A stretch of 40,426 nucleotides of DNA from contig NZ_BFFP01000023.1 in the NCBI RefSeq assembly GCF_003864415.1, positions 1-40,426 on the forward strand, in the 5' to 3' direction. The notes beneath the pieces are model-generated. The model ran no database searches. It had not been told where the DNA came from and worked only from the letters and a program-made list of their open reading frames with translations. This document shows, piece by piece, positions 1 through 8,604 of this stretch. Source of the DNA: Ligilactobacillus salitolerans. GTDB lineage: Bacteria > Bacillota > Bacilli > Lactobacillales > Lactobacillaceae. A program made the translations under genes and the position numbers. How positions within the stretch are numbered: the stretch's first letter is position 1; each line of letters begins with the position of its first letter.

Positions 1-117
1 CATGTCCCAGTGGTATCAGTCAATTCAAGCAAAAGCTTAAGTTGTTGAACCGCCGTATACGGTTCCGTACGTACGGTGGTGTGGGAGGTCGATAGTGTGA
101 ACTATCTCCTACCCGAT
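1..117 (+). mobile_element. Group II intron, 3' end (domains V and VI), class C-like
   Basis: Domain V can be folded at 49-80. Its lower helix is ACCGCCGTA (49-57) with TACGGTGGT (72-80). There is a 2-nt bulge CG at 70-71, an upper helix TACG/CGTA, and a GTTC tetraloop at 62-65. The catalytic triad reads CGC at 51-53, as in bacterial class C (IIC) introns, where other classes have AGC. Domain VI follows: GGG (83-85) pairs with CCC (112-114), AGG (86-88) with CCT (108-110), and GATAGT (91-96) with ACTATC (101-106). A111 is left unpaired, 7 nt from a predicted 3' splice site after AT at 116-117. The downstream exon starts with a run of T, in keeping with class C insertion behind terminators. 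Domains I-IV and any reverse transcriptase lie outside the window. Confidence 0.88.
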
Positions 118-170
118 TTTTTCCAAAGCAACTAGGATGCGACAGGTGTACGAAGTGCACATATCCGTTG

Positions 171-176
171 TATAAT
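171..176 (+). promoter_or_regulatory. Putative -10 box for the 208-858 gene
   Basis: A perfect TATAAT lies 31 bases before the GTG start. No good -35 hexamer is found at 16-18 bp upstream, so promoter strength is uncertain. The box lies in the exon just past the intron end, so the gene could keep its own promoter despite the insertion. Confidence 0.5.
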
Positions 177-207
177 TAAATTAGGGAAAAGAAAGGGGGG
201 GGCCTCT

Positions 208-858
208 GTGGATATTAGGTACCAGGCTGCTGGAAATGTAGTCTACGAAATGTACATGATTCAAAACATTGAAAAATATTTAACTCGTATGGTCCAAGAT
301 AAACTACAAGACCATACGTTACGACTGCGGCTTTTTTCATATCGGCAGCTTAAACAGACTGGAAACTTAGACTTATTAAACGAGATCGAACCATTGCTCA
401 ATATGCGCGGTACTAAGATCGAAGTGAACTACTTGTACCTGCTGCTGTATTCGGCGGAAGAGGGTTCAGAGAGGGTCGCTCGTTTTCTTGATTGTGCTCC
501 TTTCTCAGAACACGGTCTATCATTGATGTTGCAGAATCCAGGGATCGTTTTTGAAAATAGTGACGAAGCTTTTAAAGTCGCACGTGACTGTATCCAGGCA
601 ACAGCAAGACTGAGCATGCATTTCTTTAATAGTGATTTAGCTTTGAATCAGATTTCTACCGGCCTTTACCGGTCATTTTATACTGAGGAAAATAACACTG
701 TAACGGTAATTTTATTAACACAAGAAGACGTGGCGACAGATACAAAGCTGATTCGTAAAATTGCTGCTGTTTATCAAGTCAAAGTGATCGGTGGAGTCCA
801 AAAAGATCTTCATGGCAAGCAATATTCAGTTTTGCGGATCACAAAGAAATTAGCTTGA
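208..858 (+). CDS. Uncharacterised 216-aa protein
   Basis: I do not recognise this protein family. The GTG start follows a G-rich ribosome binding site (AAAGGGGGGGG, 193-202). An in-frame ATG at 256-258 could be the true start and would shorten the protein by 16 residues. The product is soluble, with no signal peptide or membrane segment. The first half is rich in Leu, Arg and Glu and probably helical. The C-terminal part (about residues 165-214) looks alpha/beta, with a strand-rich VTVILLTQED, a helix, and VKVIGG. It stops 27 nt before the TrmH-type methyltransferase gene and probably shares its transcript. No function is proposed. Confidence 0.75.
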   Translation: MDIRYQAAGNVVYEMYMIQNIEKYLTRMVQDKLQDHTLRLRLFSYRQLKQTGNLDLLNEIEPLLNMRGTKIEVNYLYLLLYSAEEGSERVARFLDCAPFSEHGLSLMLQNPGIVFENSDEAFKVARDCIQATARLSMHFFNSDLALNQISTGLYRSFYTEENNTVTVILLTQEDVATDTKLIRKIAAVYQVKVIGGVQKDLHGKQYSVLRITKKLA

Positions 859-885
859 CTTAAATATAGAGAATAGGAAGTTATT

Positions 886-1659
886 ATGAAAGTAATCCAA
901 TCAACCGGAAACACGACTGTTAAAAACTGGAAAAAACTTCAAACCAGAAAAGGGCGCAACCAGCAGGGCAAGTATCTGCTTGAAGGCTGGCACTTAGTCC
1001 GTGAGGCATTAACTGCTGGCGAAAAGATCAGCGAGATCATGGTCACAAGTACTGCTTTTGCTCAGATAGATCTGCAAGCAGATCTGCCTCAAGAAGCGGC
1101 ATTATTTGAAATTTCGGAAGAGGTCGCCCAGAAGTTAAGCGCGACTCCAAGTCCGCAGGGGATTTTTGCGACTGTAATTATTGATGAAAATGCTAGTTTG
1201 CGTCCAGATCAGGCAACTGGGGCTTGGTTGTTTTTGGATACCGTCCAAGATCCAGGTAACGTAGGAACGATGGTCAGAACGGCGGATGCAGCTGGTTTTG
1301 CCGGGGTTGTTTTAAGTCATGGGTCAGTTGATTTCTACCAGCCTAAATTAGTACGTTCAATGCAGGGTAGTCAATTTCATATTCAAATTTCACAAGGTGA
1401 TCTAAGCGAGTGGACCGCAGCTTTTCAAGCCAATAGCTACCCGGTGTTTGGCAGCGAGTTAAATGAAAAAGCACGCAGTTATGATAAGGTTGGCCGCCAT
1501 GAAAACTTTGCCTTAGTCATGGGAAATGAGGGGAATGGACTAAGCTCGAAAATGCTGCAGCAAACATCGCTGAACCTCTATATTCCGCTAAAAGGCAAAG
1601 CTGAATCATTGAATGTGGCTGTTGCTGCAGGGATCATGATGTTCGCATTAAAGGCTTAA
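886..1659 (+). CDS. TrmH/SpoU-family RNA 2'-O-methyltransferase
   Basis: This is a 257-residue SPOUT-class enzyme expected to transfer a methyl group from SAM to a ribose 2'-OH of rRNA or tRNA. An N-terminal substrate-binding domain begins with the family signature (KGRNQQGKYLLEGWHLV) and spans about residues 1-100. The knotted catalytic domain shows all three SpoU motifs: motif 1 around DTVQDPGNVGTMVRTADAAG, motif 2 LVMGNEGNGLS, and motif 3 LYIPLKGKAESLNVAVAAGI. Length and layout fit the YsgA/RlmB-like group found in Firmicutes. Which RNA it modifies cannot be read from sequence, so no symbol is given. The gene sits 27 nt downstream of the unknown 216-residue protein, and an SD-like AGGAAG (876-881) precedes its ATG. 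Confidence 0.9.
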   Translation: MKVIQSTGNTTVKNWKKLQTRKGRNQQGKYLLEGWHLVREALTAGEKISEIMVTSTAFAQIDLQADLPQEAALFEISEEVAQKLSATPSPQGIFATVIIDENASLRPDQATGAWLFLDTVQDPGNVGTMVRTADAAGFAGVVLSHGSVDFYQPKLVRSMQGSQFHIQISQGDLSEWTAAFQANSYPVFGSELNEKARSYDKVGRHENFALVMGNEGNGLSSKMLQQTSLNLYIPLKGKAESLNVAVAAGIMMFALKA

Positions 1660-1710
1660 TGCCGGTTATCTTAAGAAATGTTAAACATTGTTTGTTTTAG
1701 AAACAATTGA

Positions 1711-1739
1711 TTGCATCTTTCAGGCTGGCGGTCTATGAT
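1711..1739 (+). promoter_or_regulatory. Promoter of the HD-domain gene
   Basis: TTGCAT (1711-1716), a 17-bp spacer, then TATGAT (1734-1739). Just upstream is a perfect 7-bp inverted repeat, ATTGTTT (1687-1693) and AAACAAT (1701-1707), separated by 7 bases. It could be an operator or an upstream hairpin. Confidence 0.55.
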
Positions 1740-1793
1740 GATGCGGTGAAGAAAAAATAATGACTAAATTTAAAGCGAGGTAAGCCGACCAAT

Positions 1794-2303
1794 ATGACTA
1801 AAGGCACATGGGAGCAAGATCTTGAATATTTAAGCTATGTAGGCGAGTTACTCCAAGAGCCGGCAGTACAAAAACTGGCTCAGTATGAACAACATCATGC
1901 TACTACCCGTTTGGACCACTGTATTAGTGTTTCATACACTAGTTACCTGATTGCTAAGAAAATGCATTTGAATGCAAAGGCAACCGCACGTGCAGGCTTG
2001 CTGCATGATTTATTTTATTATGACTGGCGTACAACTAAATTTGACCGAGGGACCCATGCTTGGATCCATCCAAGGATCGCAGTCAGGAATGCGGAAAAAA
2101 TTACGACGCTGACCCCTTTGGAAAAAGACATTATTATTAAGCATATGTGGGGTGCTACCGTCCAACCGCCTAAATATCTGGAAGGCTGGATCGTCACTAC
2201 CGTTGATAAATATTCAGCCAGCACAGAATATACTGGGCATTTACTGGATAAGATCACAACTATTTTTAAACAGCGATTAAACTTTGCAAAAGTAAGTAAA
2301 TAA
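1794..2303 (+). CDS. HD-domain phosphohydrolase family protein
   Basis: This 169-residue protein consists almost entirely of an HD metal-dependent phosphohydrolase domain. Candidate metal ligands are His42 (in LDHC), the His71-Asp72 doublet (GLLHDLFYYD), His92, His117 (IKHMW) and Asp138 (TTVDKY). The pattern fits the small stand-alone HD proteins of lactic acid bacteria, which are predicted to hydrolyse a phosphorylated nucleotide or similar compound. The substrate is unknown. The ATG is preceded by GAGGTAAG (1778-1785). The gene has its own promoter and a terminator after it, so it is probably monocistronic. Confidence 0.85.
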   Translation: MTKGTWEQDLEYLSYVGELLQEPAVQKLAQYEQHHATTRLDHCISVSYTSYLIAKKMHLNAKATARAGLLHDLFYYDWRTTKFDRGTHAWIHPRIAVRNAEKITTLTPLEKDIIIKHMWGATVQPPKYLEGWIVTTVDKYSASTEYTGHLLDKITTIFKQRLNFAKVSK

Positions 2304-2330
2304 GTGTAAAATAAAAATAGAGATGAATAT

Positions 2331-2362
2331 AAGGCTCGTATACATTTGGTACCGGGCTTTTT
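2331..2362 (+). terminator. Intrinsic terminator after the HD-domain gene
   Basis: Stem AAGGCTCG (2331-2338) with CGGGCTTT (2353-2360), including G-U pairs. The loop is about 14 nt and the stem runs straight into a T tract. Confidence 0.65.
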
Positions 2363-2403
2363 ATATACTCTTAAGTGAAATATTTTTCTGGAGGTGAAGA
2401 GTA

Positions 2404-2754
2404 ATGGCAGTTGAAGTTGAACAGAAAAACGAATATGCATTGTGTCCTCGTTTCGAAAAGACATTTGGGATCCTAGGCAAGAAGTGGAATGGCCTGATCA
2501 TTGATGTCTTATTGACTGACGGACCACAGCGTTTCAAAGATATTGCTAATAAGGTCGATAAGTGCAGTGATCGCGTCTTAGTTGAAAGACTTAAAGAGCT
2601 TGAAAACGAAGAACTGATCACTAAAACACCGTTGGCTGACAGTTGCCGCGATGTCTACCAGTTGACTGAGCAGGGCGAAGACCTGATCGGGATCATGAAA
2701 CAGGTTCACACGTGGGCAGAAAAATGGTACACTCTCGCCGATTGTACAAACTAA
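2404..2754 (+). CDS. HxlR/DUF24-family transcriptional regulator
   Basis: A 116-residue winged helix-turn-helix protein of the HxlR (DUF24, MarR-like) family. These dimeric DNA-binding regulators often respond to electrophiles, disulfide stress or quinones. The family signature is visible: CP near the N-terminus (Cys14), GKKWNGLIIDVLL, then RFKDIANKV, the recognition-helix region SDRVLVERLKELE, and the wing ending in YQLTEQGEDL. Cys14 is at the position of the redox-sensing cysteine of HypR-type members. Cys54, Cys81 and Cys114 are also present. A strong GGAGGTGA (2391-2398) precedes the ATG. There is no divergent partner gene, so its targets may be elsewhere. The pheS promoter begins immediately after its stop codon. 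Confidence 0.9.
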   Translation: MAVEVEQKNEYALCPRFEKTFGILGKKWNGLIIDVLLTDGPQRFKDIANKVDKCSDRVLVERLKELENEELITKTPLADSCRDVYQLTEQGEDLIGIMKQVHTWAEKWYTLADCTN

Positions 2755-2755
2755 C

Positions 2756-2784
2756 TTGACTAACAATTTTAATGAAGGTAAACT
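2756..2784 (+). promoter_or_regulatory. Promoter of the pheST T-box leader
   Basis: TTGACT (2756-2761), a 17-bp spacer and TAAACT (2779-2784), starting one base after the HxlR stop codon. Transcription would start near 2791 and give a leader of about 335 nt before pheS. Confidence 0.7.
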
Positions 2785-2789
2785 AAGAG

Positions 2790-3034
2790 TAATATTTAAG
2801 CGAAGACGGAAAAAAGTAAGCTATTAGCCCACACAGAGAGAAACGGAAAATTGAGAACGTTTTGTGCGGTAAAGAGCTGAAGTTCACTTCCTGAGTTAAT
2901 GTTGGGAGCCATTAGGTGAAAAACGTTACGGTCGATCCTGATCGTTATCAAGATCCAAGTGTCAGCAATACAATTGTTGAAACAAGGGTGGTACCGCGAA
3001 GCCTCGTCCCTTTTTAGGGACGGGGCTTTTTTCT
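2790..3034 (+). promoter_or_regulatory. T-box leader, Phe-specific (pheST)
   Basis: This is a tRNA-sensing attenuator. The T-box motif AGGGTGGTACCGCG lies at 2985-2998. A terminator follows, GCCTCGTCCC (3001-3010) with GGGACGGGGC, then a T run. The specifier-loop AGTA element lies near 2816 and the AGAGAG element near 2835. A TTC (Phe) codon at 2883-2885 follows GAAG at the expected place on the 3' side of Stem I. Uncharged tRNA-Phe should pair with TTC and with the T-box bulge, favouring the antiterminator and pheST expression. The leader fills the gap between the HxlR gene and pheS. Between its end and pheS (3035-3126) I see only the ribosome binding site. Confidence 0.93.
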
Positions 3035-3126
3035 TTTTTCGCAAAAATAGGTGCAAGTCACAGCCAAAAGTGACCCGTGCAAGTAATTTGAAACAAATAA
3101 AATAGCATAATTAGGAAGGGAAAACT

Positions 3127-4173
3127 ATGAATCTAAAAGACAGGCTTGAACAGCTTCAAAAAGAAAGTCTAGCACAGATCAAAGATGCTGTTGATGCAAA
3201 AAAAGTTAATGAGATCCGTGTCCATGTGCTTGGTAAAAAAGGTCCGTTGACGGAGGTTTTACGCGGAATGCGTGACCTCCCAGCGGAGGAACGTCCTAAG
3301 GTGGGGAGTTTTGCCAATAAGGTTCGTGATGAGATCGGAACTGCATTGGAAGAACGACGCAGCGAATTGGAAGCAGAGCGCACTGCTGCTAAACTTGCCA
3401 AAGAAAAAATCGATGTGACCTTACCCGGAGTTCAAGTTAAACAAGGGCAGCCGCATGTTTTAGAGCAAGTGATCGATCAGATCGAAGAATTGTTTTTAGG
3501 ACTGGGTTTTCAGGTTATTGCTGGTCCAGAAGTTGAAGAAGAACATTATAATTTTGAAATGTTAAATCTCCCTAAGGATCATCCTGCCCGAGATATGCAA
3601 GATACTTTTTATATTACAGACTCGATCTTGATGCGGACTCAGACTTCGCCAGTACAAGCACGAACCATGGAAAAACACGATTTCTCTCAGGGACCGTTGA
3701 AAATGATCTCACCCGGAAAAGTTTATCGGCGTGATACAGATGACGCAACTCACTCCCATCAATTTCATCAGATCGAAGGCTTAGTTGTTGATAAACACAT
3801 CACAATGGCTGATTTAAAGGGAACATTGCAACTAGTCGCTAAAACGTTATTTGGCGAAGAACGTGAAATTCGAATGCGTCCTAGCTACTTCCCGTTTACA
3901 GAACCTTCAGCAGAAGTTGACGTTTCGTGTTTTAAGTGCGGTGGTAAAGGCTGTGCAGTCTGCAAGTATACCGGCTGGATCGAAACACTTGGTGCTGGTA
4001 TGGTCCATCCTAACGTTTTAAATATGGCCGGGATCGATTCAGAAGTATATGGCGGTTTTGCCTTTGGTTTAGGACCCGATCGCTTTGCAATGCTGAAATA
4101 TGGGGTCAACGATATTCGCGACTTCTATTTGAACGACGTTCGCTTCCTTGAACAGTTTTCTCAGAAAGGTTAG
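3127..4173 (+). CDS. pheS: Phenylalanine-tRNA ligase, alpha subunit
   Basis: Catalytic alpha subunit of the alpha2beta2 phenylalanyl-tRNA synthetase, which charges tRNA-Phe in the cytoplasm. It has 348 residues, typical for bacteria. The N-terminal coiled-coil that contacts tRNA covers about residues 1-90. The class II core shows motif 2 ([23 protein letters not shown]) and motif 3 ([17 protein letters not shown]). A Cys cluster ([12 protein letters not shown]) sits before motif 3, as in many Gram-positive PheS proteins. AGGAAGGG precedes the ATG. pheT starts 9 nt after the stop. Expression is expected to be set by the upstream Phe T-box. Confidence 0.98.
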   Translation: MNLKDRLEQLQKESLAQIKDAVDAKKVNEIRVHVLGKKGPLTEVLRGMRDLPAEERPKVGSFANKVRDEIGTALEERRSELEAERTAAKLAKEKIDVTLPGVQVKQGQPHVLEQVIDQIEELFLGLGFQVIAGPEVEEEHYNFEMLNLPKDHPARDMQDTFYITDSILMRTQTSPVQARTMEKHDFSQGPLKMISPGKVYRRDTDDATHSHQFHQIEGLVVDKHITMADLKGTLQLVAKTLFGEEREIRMRPSYFPFTEPSAEVDVSCFKCGGKGCAVCKYTGWIETLGAGMVHPNVLNMAGIDSEVYGGFAFGLGPDRFAMLKYGVNDIRDFYLNDVRFLEQFSQKG

Positions 4174-4182
4174 GTTACTTGC

Positions 4183-6597
4183 ATGAAAGTTTCAAAAAAA
4201 TGGCTAAATGAATACGTTCCGGTAGCTGACATTGACGCTGCTGCCTTAGCGAATAAAATTGAATTAAGTACCGTAGAAATTGATGAATTATCTCGTCTGG
4301 AAGACGGGCAAAAGAAGATCGTTGTTGGTCATATCAACAGTTTGATTCCTCATCCTGATTCTGATCATTTAAAGATCTGTCAAGTTGATGTCGGTGCAGA
4401 AGAAGACTATCAGATCGTGTGTGGGGCACCAAACGTTGCTGAGGGTCAAAATGTGATCGTGGCGTTGCCTAATTCATGGATCGCAGGTCATAATAAGATC
4501 AAAAAATCAAAAATGCGCGGCCAGGTTTCAATGGGGATGATCTGTTCATTACAAGAGATCGGTTTTGCAGAGAATGTCGTTCCTAAGAATTACGCCGATG
4601 GGATCTATGTTTTACCAGCGGATGCAGTACCGGGCGACTCAATTTTCCCATACTTGGGAATGGACGAAGACATTATCGGGGTCGATATTACTCCTAATCG
4701 TGCTGATTTGCTCAGCATGCGCGGTGTGGCGTATGAAATTGCTGCTTTATACGACCGTCAAGTTAATTTACCTAAACCGCAGCTTAAAACAGTTGACAGC
4801 GATGAGATCACTGAGTATGTCGAAGCCAAAGCACCGCAAGAATTGGCTCCCAGCTATTTAATGCGGATCATTAAAGACGTGACGATTGCCGATAGTCCTT
4901 TATGGTTACAAAAACGTCTCTGGAATGCGGGTGTTCGTCCGATCAATAATGTAGTGGACGTTACGAACTACATTTTACTGGATTATGGTCAACCGCTGCA
5001 CTCATTTGATTACGATAAGTTAAATTCCAAACAGATCGTTGTCCGTTTAGCACAACCGGGGGAGAAGATCACAACCTTGGATGGCGAAGAAAGGGAATTA
5101 TCTGCAGATGATATTGTTGTTACTAATGGATCTGAACCTGTAGCATTGGCAGGAACAATGGGTGGAGAGAAGACTGAAATTGATTCTAATTCCCACACAG
5201 TCGCCTTAGAATCAGCCATATTTGAAGGCCGGCGGATCCGAAAAACTGCACGCAGAGAAAAATTGCATTCAGAAGCTTCCGTTCGCTTTGAACGCGGCAT
5301 TAATGTGACGACTGTAAGAGAAGCCTTAGACGCTGCAGCCGAATTGATTGCACAGTTAGGTCATGGTCAGGTTGTCGGTGGGGTTGCTGGTGCAGAACAT
5401 GCTGATTGCTCTGCCAAAAAAGTTGAAGTAACACTGCAACGGATCAACCATATTTTAGGGACAACATTAACTGCGGCTGAGGTTAAGGCACTTTTTGACC
5501 GCTTAGGTTTTCCAACTGAAGAAAGTCAAGGAGAGTTTATTGTTGAGGTTCCTAAGAGGCGCTGGGATATTTCAATCGATGCTGATTTGGTTGAAGAAGT
5601 TGCACGTCTTTATGGTTATGACAAGCTGCCAATGACACTTCCGGCTGGGCAGGCGACCCCGGGCAAATATACCCCAGAGCAAAAATTACTGAAGAATACA
5701 CGCCGTTTATTAGAAAGTGCCGGTTTGGACCAGGCAATTTCTTATGGCCTGACTACCGAGCAAAAGGCAAAACGTTTTGTATTGGAAGACGCACAGACAA
5801 CTCAACTGGATTTTCCTATGAGTAGTGACCACACAACTTTGCGGATGAATCTGATCAGTGGTCTACTGGACGACTTGGCTTATAACAAGGCGCGCAAAGT
5901 AGCCGATGCAGCATTATATGAACAGGGCCGCGTCTTTTTCCGAGAGACAGACAGCCCACGTCCGCGTGAAGTTGAGCATGTTGCCGGTGCCTTAACAGGA
6001 TTATTCCACAGTGCAGCTTGGAATGCAGAAAAGCAGCTAGTCGACTTTTACTTGACCAAAGGTGTTGTGACCTTCTTGCTCTCATCTTTGGGGATCAAAA
6101 CTGGTCTGAGATTCGAGGCGACTACAGGTCACCCAGAAATGCATCCTGGCAGAACAGCAGACATTTACTTGAACGATCAACTTTTAGGTTTCATGGGTGA
6201 GATCCATCCAACACTCGCTAAAGAATATAAACTCAACCGGACCTATGTCTTTGAGCTAGACCTTGAGCAGGTGATCAAAGCACCGAAAGCAGAGCTTGTC
6301 TACCATGAGATCTCCCGTTATCCAGAGATCACTCGTGATATTGCCTTGGCAGTATCAGACAAGACCACCAATCAGCAGATTTTAAATTCTATTTGGAAAA
6401 ATAGCGGCCAGCACTTGGCAGAGGTTCATTTATTTGACTATTATCAAGGAGAAAAAATCGCTAAAGGTTATAAATCGCTAGCATACAGTTTGGTTTACCG
6501 TGATAACGAAGCCACTTTAAAAGATGAAGAAGTGACTGCTGAATTCCAAAAGGTCGTTACTAAGCTGCAAGAAGAGCTAGACGTTACTGTTCGTTAG
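4183..6597 (+). CDS. pheT: Phenylalanine-tRNA ligase, beta subunit
   Basis: Beta subunit (804 residues) of phenylalanyl-tRNA synthetase. It supplies tRNA binding and editing of misactivated tyrosine. Domains in order are an N-terminal part, an EMAP/OB-type tRNA-binding domain (about residues 40-150, with HPDSDHLKICQVDVG), the B3/B4 editing domain (about 210-400), B5 (about 405-480), a class II-like inactive core, and the C-terminal FDX-ACB domain (about 710-804, beginning near the segment YHEISRYPEITRDIAL). Length is normal and no frameshift is seen. It is co-transcribed with pheS and followed by two hairpins, the second a good terminator. Confidence 0.98.
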   Translation: MKVSKKWLNEYVPVADIDAAALANKIELSTVEIDELSRLEDGQKKIVVGHINSLIPHPDSDHLKICQVDVGAEEDYQIVCGAPNVAEGQNVIVALPNSWIAGHNKIKKSKMRGQVSMGMICSLQEIGFAENVVPKNYADGIYVLPADAVPGDSIFPYLGMDEDIIGVDITPNRADLLSMRGVAYEIAALYDRQVNLPKPQLKTVDSDEITEYVEAKAPQELAPSYLMRIIKDVTIADSPLWLQKRLWNAGVRPINNVVDVTNYILLDYGQPLHSFDYDKLNSKQIVVRLAQPGEKITTLDGEERELSADDIVVTNGSEPVALAGTMGGEKTEIDSNSHTVALESAIFEGRRIRKTARREKLHSEASVRFERGINVTTVREALDAAAELIAQLGHGQVVGGVAGAEHADCSAKKVEVTLQRINHILGTTLTAAEVKALFDRLGFPTEESQGEFIVEVPKRRWDISIDADLVEEVARLYGYDKLPMTLPAGQATPGKYTPEQKLLKNTRRLLESAGLDQAISYGLTTEQKAKRFVLEDAQTTQLDFPMSSDHTTLRMNLISGLLDDLAYNKARKVADAALYEQGRVFFRETDSPRPREVEHVAGALTGLFHSAAWNAEKQLVDFYLTKGVVTFLLSSLGIKTGLRFEATTGHPEMHPGRTADIYLNDQLLGFMGEIHPTLAKEYKLNRTYVFELDLEQVIKAPKAELVYHEISRYPEITRDIALAVSDKTTNQQILNSIWKNSGQHLAEVHLFDYYQGEKIAKGYKSLAYSLVYRDNEATLKDEEVTAEFQKVVTKLQEELDVTVR

Positions 6598-6628
6598 ATC
6601 AACAGCAAGATCCAATATATATAAATAA

Positions 6629-6693
6629 ATTCAGGTTATAGCCTGAATCAGAAAAGCTGCAGTTCAACTCAATACTTGAACTGCTGTTTTATT
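6629..6693 (+). terminator. Tandem hairpins ending the pheST transcript
   Basis: The first hairpin is ATTCAGG (6629-6635) with CCTGAAT (6642-6648) and no T tract. The second is GCAGTTCAA (6659-6667) with TTGAACTGC (6676-6684), followed by TGTTTTATTTT, and is a typical intrinsic terminator. Confidence 0.8.
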
Positions 6694-6766
6694 TTATGAT
6701 GAGTTTTGAGCATTTTTGGAATCAGACTAGAGCCCAAGAGGGAGTCTATACATTTTAACAGTGCTC

Positions 6767-6775
6767 TGGTATACT
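6767..6775 (+). promoter_or_regulatory. Extended -10 promoter of mltG
   Basis: TGG followed by TATACT (6770-6775) forms an extended -10 element. No good -35 hexamer lies 16-18 bp upstream, as expected for extended -10 promoters. It lies 32 bases before the TTG start. Confidence 0.55.
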
Positions 6776-6806
6776 TGTTGGGAGAGTTTTTCTAGGAGGG
6801 TAAACG

Positions 6807-7910
6807 TTGGACGCAAAAGGTAAAAAAAATAAACTAGCGACGCGAGTGATCGGTTCAGTCGTCGCAATCATCATTGTACTGCTAGTGATCGTTGCAGTGG
6901 TGGGCTACAGTTACTTTAAATCAGGGTTAAAGCCGTTAGCACCGAATTCTAACAAACGGATCGAGATCAAGATCCCCGTTGGCAGTACCAGCAAACAGAT
7001 CGGTTCGATTTTGGAAGAAAAAAACGTGGTCAAGAGCGGTTTTGTTTTTGATTACTACGTAAAATCTAAGAAAATTGCGAACTTTAAGGCTGGCTATTAT
7101 GCATTAGAGCCATCGATGACGCTCAATCAAATTGCTCAACACTTGCAGAAAGGAGGGGCAAGCGAACCACTGAATTCCGGTCGAGTTTTGATCAGAGAAG
7201 GTGTAACAGCCGAGACTATCGGACAAGCAATCGAAAAAAATACGCGCTTTAAGAAGGCTGACTTTTTAAAATTGCTGAATGATGATAAATTTATCAATGA
7301 ATTGCGTGCCAAGTACCCAGATCTGCTGACCTCTGCAGTTTCTGCCAAAAAAGTCCGTTACCGCTTGGAAGGTTATCTCTATCCTGCAACATATTCAGTA
7401 ACTAAGAAAACTACCTTGAAACAGTTGATTGAAGAAATGGTGGCTAAAAGTAACCAGGAACTTAAGCCGTACTATGCAGAGATCAAAAAACAAAAGAAGA
7501 ACGTGCAGTGGGTCTTAACATTAGCGTCCCTGGTTGAACGCGAAGGAGAAAATGCGGCTGACCGTGCCAAGATCGCAGGGGTCTTTGAGAACCGCTTGGA
7601 CCAAAAAATGAGATTACAATCTGATATCTCCGTGCTCTATGCTTTAAACAAACATAAAGAAGTTGTGACCTATAAAGATTTGGAAGTTGATTCTCCCTAT
7701 AACTTGTACAAAAATCAAGGTGTAGGTCCTGGACCATTTAATAATCCAAGCGTTGCCTCCGTCAAAGCAGTATTGGAACCGCAGGATAAAAACAAAGAAT
7801 ATATTTATTTTTATGCTGATACCAAAACTGGTAAAGTTTATTTTTCAGAGACTTACGCACAACACCAGCAAACTATCGCTAAGATAGAAGCCAAAAACAA
7901 GAAAAACTAA
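6807..7910 (+). CDS. mltG: Endolytic murein transglycosylase MltG
   Basis: Membrane-anchored lytic transglycosylase (YceG family), thought to cut nascent glycan strands and release or terminate them during wall growth. It has 367 residues: a short Lys-rich cytoplasmic tail, one membrane segment at about residues 13-36, a LysM-like subdomain, then the YceG catalytic domain. The catalytic Glu is about residue 244 in ASLVEREG, matching the family's ASxxE motif. The C-terminus carries the usual PYNLY and GPGPFNNPS segments. The start is TTG, chosen because AGGAGGG sits just upstream. It is followed closely by udk and then greA, an order I recall as common in lactobacilli. Confidence 0.95.
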   Translation: MDAKGKKNKLATRVIGSVVAIIIVLLVIVAVVGYSYFKSGLKPLAPNSNKRIEIKIPVGSTSKQIGSILEEKNVVKSGFVFDYYVKSKKIANFKAGYYALEPSMTLNQIAQHLQKGGASEPLNSGRVLIREGVTAETIGQAIEKNTRFKKADFLKLLNDDKFINELRAKYPDLLTSAVSAKKVRYRLEGYLYPATYSVTKKTTLKQLIEEMVAKSNQELKPYYAEIKKQKKNVQWVLTLASLVEREGENAADRAKIAGVFENRLDQKMRLQSDISVLYALNKHKEVVTYKDLEVDSPYNLYKNQGVGPGPFNNPSVASVKAVLEPQDKNKEYIYFYADTKTGKVYFSETYAQHQQTIAKIEAKNKKN

Positions 7911-7933
7911 TTAGAATGGGAGATCTGCGATCA

Positions 7934-8581
7934 ATGACTGAAGGAAGTCACAAGAAAAAACCGATAATTATTGGCGTTACAGGAGGATCAGGCAGTGGAA
8001 AAACCTCTGTTTCCCATGCTATTTTTGATCAACTGCACGGGCACTCGATCCTAATGCTGGAACAAGATTCATATTACCGTGATCAAAGTGATATGTCGAT
8101 GGAACAACGAGCGGCAGTTAACTATGACCATCCAGATGCATTTGATACAGAGCTTTTGATCTCTCAATTATCGGAACTCTCAAATTGGCAGCCGATCGAT
8201 AAACCAGTTTATGATTACACTGTTTTTACACGAAGCGATCGAACTGAACATGTAAAACCTAAAGAAGTTATTATATTGGAAGGGATCTTCGTCTTGAGCG
8301 ACCCGCGTTTACGAGATCTCTTGGATATTAAGGTTTTTGTTGACACTGATGATGATATTCGGATCATTCGCCGGATACAGCGCGACATGACAGAACGCGG
8401 CCGTTCTTTGCAGTCTGTGATCGATCAGTATTTGCAGACGGTCAAGCCGATGTACCACCAGTTTATTGAACCAACTAAACGTTACGCCGATGTGATCGTT
8501 CCAGAAGGCGGCGAAAACAAGGTTGCGATCGATCTGCTCGTGACCAAGATCCGCGATATTATCCGAGCAGTAGAAAATTAA
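7934..8581 (+). CDS. udk: Uridine kinase
   Basis: Phosphorylates uridine and cytidine to UMP and CMP in pyrimidine salvage, using ATP or GTP. It is a P-loop kinase with Walker [10 protein letters not shown] near the N-terminus, EQDSYYRD, the nucleoside-binding region NYDHPDAFD, and the Walker B-like VIILEGIF, followed by [12 protein letters not shown]. The open frame extends to ATG 7916, but the ATG at 7934 is preferred. A GGGAG-type ribosome binding site (7918-7922) sits 11 nt before it, and the resulting 215 residues match the family length. The gap to mltG is only 23 nt, so the two are probably co-transcribed. Confidence 0.95.
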   Translation: MTEGSHKKKPIIIGVTGGSGSGKTSVSHAIFDQLHGHSILMLEQDSYYRDQSDMSMEQRAAVNYDHPDAFDTELLISQLSELSNWQPIDKPVYDYTVFTRSDRTEHVKPKEVIILEGIFVLSDPRLRDLLDIKVFVDTDDDIRIIRRIQRDMTERGRSLQSVIDQYLQTVKPMYHQFIEPTKRYADVIVPEGGENKVAIDLLVTKIRDIIRAVEN

Positions 8582-8604
8582 ATAGATTTTTATTAATTGT
8601 TAAC

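Noticed and set aside
2018-2464. Long minus-strand open frame over the HD-domain gene and the HxlR start
   Set aside because: It is a shadow of the two plus-strand genes, runs across their terminator and promoter region, and shows no family features.
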